DNA of 64,000 nt, from positions 372,001 to 436,000 of the forward strand of contig JAHBYJ010000001.1 in assembly GCA_019636015.1 (NCBI GenBank), written 5' to 3'. Source of the DNA: Parvibaculaceae bacterium. GTDB lineage: Bacteria > Pseudomonadota > Alphaproteobacteria > Parvibaculales > Parvibaculaceae. Both the position numbers and the translations under genes were made by a program. This document shows positions 60,596 to 64,000 of the stretch, piece after piece; the stretch's first letter is position 1, and each line of letters starts with the position of its first letter. Below the pieces are notes generated by a model. It had not been told where the DNA came from. It worked only from the letters and a program-made list of their open reading frames with translations, and did not search any database.

Positions 60596-61837
60596 ATGAC
60601 TGCGAGCGCCACCTCCCGCTTCGAAGGGCTGCCCGACAGCCCCTTCCCGCGCCTCAACGCGCTGATCGAAGGGGTTGAGCCCGGCAAGCCGCCGCTCATC
60701 ATGTCGCTGGGCGAGCCGCAGCACCCGTTCCCCGCTTTCGTGACCGAGGAAATTTCCCGGCATTCGGCGCTTTTCGGCAAGTACCCGCCGATCATCGGCA
60801 CCGAGGCCTTCCGCGAGGCCGCTACAGGCTGGCTCGGCCGGCGCTATGGCATCGCGGCGCAGATCGGCAAGGGCCTCGCCCTCGATCCCGAGCAGCAGGT
60901 GCTGCCCGTCAACGGCACCCGCGAGGCGCTGTTCCTGATCGCCCAGGTGGCGACCCCGCCCGAAAAATCCGGCAGGCGCCCGGCGATCCTCATGCCGAAC
61001 CCCTTCTATCAATGCTACGCCGCCGCCGCGCTCGCCGCGGGCGCCGAGCCCGTTTATATCGCCGCGACGCGCGACAACGGCTTCATGCCGGATTTCGAGG
61101 CCCTGCCCGAAGAACTGCTCGCCCGCACGGCGATGATCTATTTCTGCAGCCCGGCAAACCCGCAGGGCTCCGTCGCGAGCCTCGACTATCTGCAGGGCCT
61201 GATCGCGCTGGCGCGCCGCCACGGCATCACACTCGCGATCGACGAATGCTATGCCGACATCTATGACCGCGAGCCGCCCGCCGGCGCGCTTCAGGCGGCG
61301 CTCGCCATGACGGAGGGCAAGGCCGGCAGCAAGGAAGATCCCTTCGCCAACATCGTCGTCTTCCATTCGCTCTCGAAGCGCTCGAGCCTGCCGGGCCTGC
61401 GCTCGGGCTTCTGCGCGGGTGGCAAGGCGCTGATGCAGCGCTTCCGTAATTTCCGCAACATCGCGGGCCCGCAAGTGCCGCTGCCCCTGATGGCGGCGGC
61501 AGCCGCATGCTGGAACGACGACGCCCATGCGAGCGCCAACCGCGACCTCTATCGCGCGAAGATCGACGCCGCCGAGCGCGCGCTCGGCAACCGCTTCGGC
61601 TTCTACCGCCCGGCCGGCGGCTTCTTTCTCTGGCTCGATGTAGGCGATGGCGAGCGCGCCGCGCGCGACCTCTGGGCGAAGGCCGGCGTGAAAGTGTTGC
61701 CGGGGGCCTATCTCTCGCGCGAAGATTCGCCTTACGGACCGGGCGGCAATCCGGGCCGCGCCTATATCCGCGTCGCGCTTGTCGGCAGCGAGGCGGAAAC
61801 GGAAGAAGCGCTGTCGCGCATGGCGGAGGTGCTGTGA
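60596..61837 (+). CDS. Class I/II PLP-dependent aminotransferase
   Basis: 413 residues from the ATG at 60596. PLP fold landmarks: SLGEPQHPFPAFV start, VNGTREALFLIAQVA, MPNPFYQCY, YFCSPANPQGSVAS, LAIDECYADIY, and the Schiff-base lysine in HSLSKRSSLPGLRSGF. It resembles the DapC-like group (succinyldiaminopimelate transaminase). Its stop codon overlaps the ftsK start (GTGA). In Rhizobiales this gene and ftsK are neighbours. Confidence 0.9.
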   Translation: MTASATSRFEGLPDSPFPRLNALIEGVEPGKPPLIMSLGEPQHPFPAFVTEEISRHSALFGKYPPIIGTEAFREAATGWLGRRYGIAAQIGKGLALDPEQQVLPVNGTREALFLIAQVATPPEKSGRRPAILMPNPFYQCYAAAALAAGAEPVYIAATRDNGFMPDFEALPEELLARTAMIYFCSPANPQGSVASLDYLQGLIALARRHGITLAIDECYADIYDREPPAGALQAALAMTEGKAGSKEDPFANIVVFHSLSKRSSLPGLRSGFCAGGKALMQRFRNFRNIAGPQVPLPLMAAAAACWNDDAHASANRDLYRAKIDAAERALGNRFGFYRPAGGFFLWLDVGDGERAARDLWAKAGVKVLPGAYLSREDSPYGPGGNPGRAYIRVALVGSEAETEEALSRMAEVL

Positions 61838-64000
61838 TCGGCGCAAAGCGCAGCCGCAGCGCCGCAAGCGGGAAGACGCGAAAGACCGGCGGCAGGAAAT
61901 CGGGCCCGGCGCCGCGCAAACAGACGGCGAGAGCCGATCGGAGGACGGATCGCGTGAGGAAGTGGATCGTCAATCCGCTGACCTACCTGCCCCCGGCAGT
62001 GAACGACTTCGTGACGCGCCGCCTGATCGAGGCCGCGGGCGTCGTGCTGATGGCGCTTGTCGGCTTCTGCGTTCTTGCCGTGCTGAGCTGGTCGATCGAC
62101 GATCCGAGCCTCAACAATGCGACGACGCGCGAACCCGCGAACTGGATGGGTCTGCCCGGCGCCTATACCGCCGATGTGCTGCTGCAGACGCTCGGCCTTG
62201 CCTCGATCTTCCTGCTGCTGCCGCCCTTCGTCTGGGGACTGCGCGCCTTCACCCATCGCCTGACGAGCCTCATCGTCTTCCGCGTGGCCGCCTGGCTTGC
62301 GGCGACGCTCACCGCCGCCGCTTTTTTCGGCGCGCTGCCGCATTTCACCTTCTGGCCTCTGCCGATCGGCCTTGGCGGCGTGCTCGGTCAGGCGCTGGCG
62401 GCGCTTGGCCTCAGCCTTTTCGCGCCGATGACGGGCGCGGGCGCCGCCTATACGCTGACCGCGCTCATCGCGCTGCCTGCCGCCTTCTTTCTTCTCCTCT
62501 TCGCCACCGAAACCTCGCTCTCCGATCTCCGCGCCGCATCCGATTGGGCCCGCGCGAAATTCGAGCGCGATGAAGACGAGGAAGAGGAACTCGAGCGCCG
62601 TTATCCGGGCGGCATGCGCGCGCGCCGCCGCGATGCGCCCGCCGCCGATTTCCACCGCCCGCACCGCCCCGATGTCGAGCCGAGCAGGCTCCGCGTCGTG
62701 GTCTGGACGGTGGGCGATACGCTCGGCGACTGGCGCGACCGGCTGCTGAAGCGTGGCGACTATGCGCCGCTCGACCCGGAAGAAATCGAAGCCGCGCGCC
62801 AGGGGCGCCTCGGAAGTTTCGGCCGCCGCCATGCCGATGACGAGGACGAGACGCCGAAGCGCCGCCGCCGCGAAAGGCGCGATCCCGAAGACCGGATCGA
62901 ACCGACACTGGCCGACAGACCCGCGCCGCGCGTGAACCGCTCGCTCGCAAAACCGGTGAAGCCCTCGAAGCGCGCCGCCCGCGAGGCGCAGCCGAAACTG
63001 CCGCTCGAACCGGCCGGCAATTACCAGCTGCCGCCCTTGAGCCTTCTCGCCAAGCCGAAACCGGTGACGAGCGTCGGCACGCAGCTCACCGACGAGGCGC
63101 TGCAGCAGAATGCGCGGCTTCTCGAATCCGTGCTCGACGATTTCGGCATTCGCGGCGAGATCATCTCGGTCCGCCCCGGCCCCGTCGTCACGCTTTACGA
63201 ACTCGAGCCCGCGCCTGGCATCAAGTCGTCCCGCGTGATCTCGCTCGCCGACGATATCGCCCGCTCGATGAGCGCGGTCTCGGCCCGCGTCGCCGTCGTG
63301 CCGGGCCGCAACGCGATCGGCATCGAACTGCCGAATGCGCGCCGCGAAACGGTCTATCTCCGCGAACTTCTGGAGACGCAGGATTACGAGAATTCAAGCT
63401 CGAAGCTGACGCTCGCGCTCGGCAAGAATATCGGCGGCGAGCCCGTGCTTTCCGATCTCGCGCGCATGCCGCACCTCCTGATCGCAGGCACCACGGGCTC
63501 CGGCAAGTCGGTCGGCATCAACACGATGATCCTGTCGCTCCTCTACCGGCTCTCGCCCGAGCAGTGCAAGCTCATCATGATCGACCCGAAGATGCTCGAA
63601 CTCTCCGTCTATGACGGCATTCCGCATCTTCTTGCCCCCGTCGTCACCGAACCCAAGAAGGCGGTCGTCGCCCTCAAATGGGTGGTGAAGGAGATGGAAG
63701 ACCGTTACCGCAAGATGTCGAAGGTCGGTGTACGGAACATCGACGGCTACAATACCCGCGTCGGCGAGGCGAACGAGCGGGGCGAAGTGCTGGTCCGCAC
63801 CGTGCAGACGGGTTTCGACAAGGAAACGGGCGAGGCGATCTACGAGGAAGAGGAGATGGACCTTTCGCCCATGCCCTTCATCGTCGTCATCGTCGACGAG
63901 ATGGCCGACCTGATGATGGTCGCAGGCAAGGAGATCGAGGCTGCCGTGCAGCGCCTCGCGCAGATGGCCCGCGCCGCCGGCATCCATATCGTGACGGCGA
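61834..64000 (+). CDS. ftsK: DNA translocase FtsK, C-terminus cut by the window edge
   Basis: 722 residues visible from a GTG that overlaps the aminotransferase stop codon; a GTG at the MRKWIV codon is a possible later start. A basic N-terminal tail is followed by four membrane helices (about 65-90, 120-140, 150-175, 190-225), then a charged linker with Arg/Asp repeats. The motor has the beta-domain PGPVVTLYELEPAPGIK and Walker A AGTTGSGKS (551-559), MIDPKMLELSVYDGIPHLL and Walker B VIVDEMADL near 686. FtsK links division and chromosome dimer resolution. The gamma (KOPS-reading) domain lies beyond the window. Confidence 0.96.
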   Translation, partial: MIGAKRSRSAASGKTRKTGGRKSGPAPRKQTARADRRTDRVRKWIVNPLTYLPPAVNDFVTRRLIEAAGVVLMALVGFCVLAVLSWSIDDPSLNNATTREPANWMGLPGAYTADVLLQTLGLASIFLLLPPFVWGLRAFTHRLTSLIVFRVAAWLAATLTAAAFFGALPHFTFWPLPIGLGGVLGQALAALGLSLFAPMTGAGAAYTLTALIALPAAFFLLLFATETSLSDLRAASDWARAKFERDEDEEEELERRYPGGMRARRRDAPAADFHRPHRPDVEPSRLRVVVWTVGDTLGDWRDRLLKRGDYAPLDPEEIEAARQGRLGSFGRRHADDEDETPKRRRRERRDPEDRIEPTLADRPAPRVNRSLAKPVKPSKRAAREAQPKLPLEPAGNYQLPPLSLLAKPKPVTSVGTQLTDEALQQNARLLESVLDDFGIRGEIISVRPGPVVTLYELEPAPGIKSSRVISLADDIARSMSAVSARVAVVPGRNAIGIELPNARRETVYLRELLETQDYENSSSKLTLALGKNIGGEPVLSDLARMPHLLIAGTTGSGKSVGINTMILSLLYRLSPEQCKLIMIDPKMLELSVYDGIPHLLAPVVTEPKKAVVALKWVVKEMEDRYRKMSKVGVRNIDGYNTRVGEANERGEVLVRTVQTGFDKETGEAIYEEEEMDLSPMPFIVVIVDEMADLMMVAGKEIEAAVQRLAQMARAAGIHIVTA

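Overview
The window is GC-rich, densely coded chromosomal DNA from an alphaproteobacterium, most likely a member of the Hyphomicrobiales (Rhizobiales) resembling Parvibaculum. Pointers are the hemC-hemD-mitofilin-hemY block divergent from tsaD, gpsA-YciI-EVE, the rpe-heparinase-purH order, the ubiH / amtB-glnK / aminotransferase / ftsK order, homospermidine synthase, and many GTG and TTG starts in overlapping gene pairs. The genus is an inference; no rRNA gene is present.

Layout. 1-6.4 kb: the start of a crotonase-family gene (cut by the window edge), then a minus-strand series of exported proteins (YCF48-like, DUF1329, DUF1302), each closed by its own terminator. 6.4-12.7 kb: a copper chaperone lipoprotein, a GIY-YIG gene boxed by inverted REP-like repeats, a HerA-like ATPase overlapping a sensorless histidine kinase, a ribbon-helix-helix/P-II fusion protein divergent from a small YRG-repeat (DUF4278-like) gene, homospermidine synthase and tRNA-Thr(CGT). 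12.8-24 kb: tetrapyrrole genes and inner-membrane proteins on the minus strand, tsaD and an esterase on the plus strand, two tiny membrane proteins, a TetR regulator, then gpsA-YciI-EVE-Rieske. 24-25.4 kb: a Doc-type toxin-antitoxin pair with tandem palindromic operators, and a creatininase homologue. 25.4-39 kb: mostly central metabolism and maintenance (CoA-transferase, acetyl-CoA synthetase, MBL hydrolase, extensin-like protein, SdhAF4, HtpX, an RsmB-like rRNA methyltransferase, rpe) with an AT-richer HTH regulator and a small methyltransferase/heparinase set. 39-48.6 kb: thioesterase, purH, two tandem UMF1-type MFS transporters, a SEC-C protein, tRNA-Gly(GCC), a prolyl-tRNA editing deacylase, and a YbbN / Lon-N-domain / Trm112 / DUF971 operon. 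48.6-49.9 kb: an accessory islet with a REP-like pair, a frameshifted gene remnant and a RelE/HTH toxin-antitoxin pair. 49.9-64 kb: a UbiH-type hydroxylase, an amidase, a PQQ alcohol dehydrogenase fused to cytochrome c, three ammonium transporters with one GlnK, an aminotransferase, and ftsK (cut by the window edge).

Nitrogen sensing links two distant parts. At 55-60 kb three Amt proteins and GlnK sit behind sigma-54-like promoters (with an NtrC-like palindrome before glnK). At 10 kb a second complete P-II domain is fused in frame to a ribbon-helix-helix DNA-binding domain. This fusion, with the repeats overlapping the promoter of its divergent neighbour, is the best candidate here for an undescribed system: a transcription factor whose sensor is P-II itself. 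Other items of note are the REP-boxed GIY-YIG gene, the two-gene small membrane protein operon, and paired palindromes in front of both toxin-antitoxin operons.
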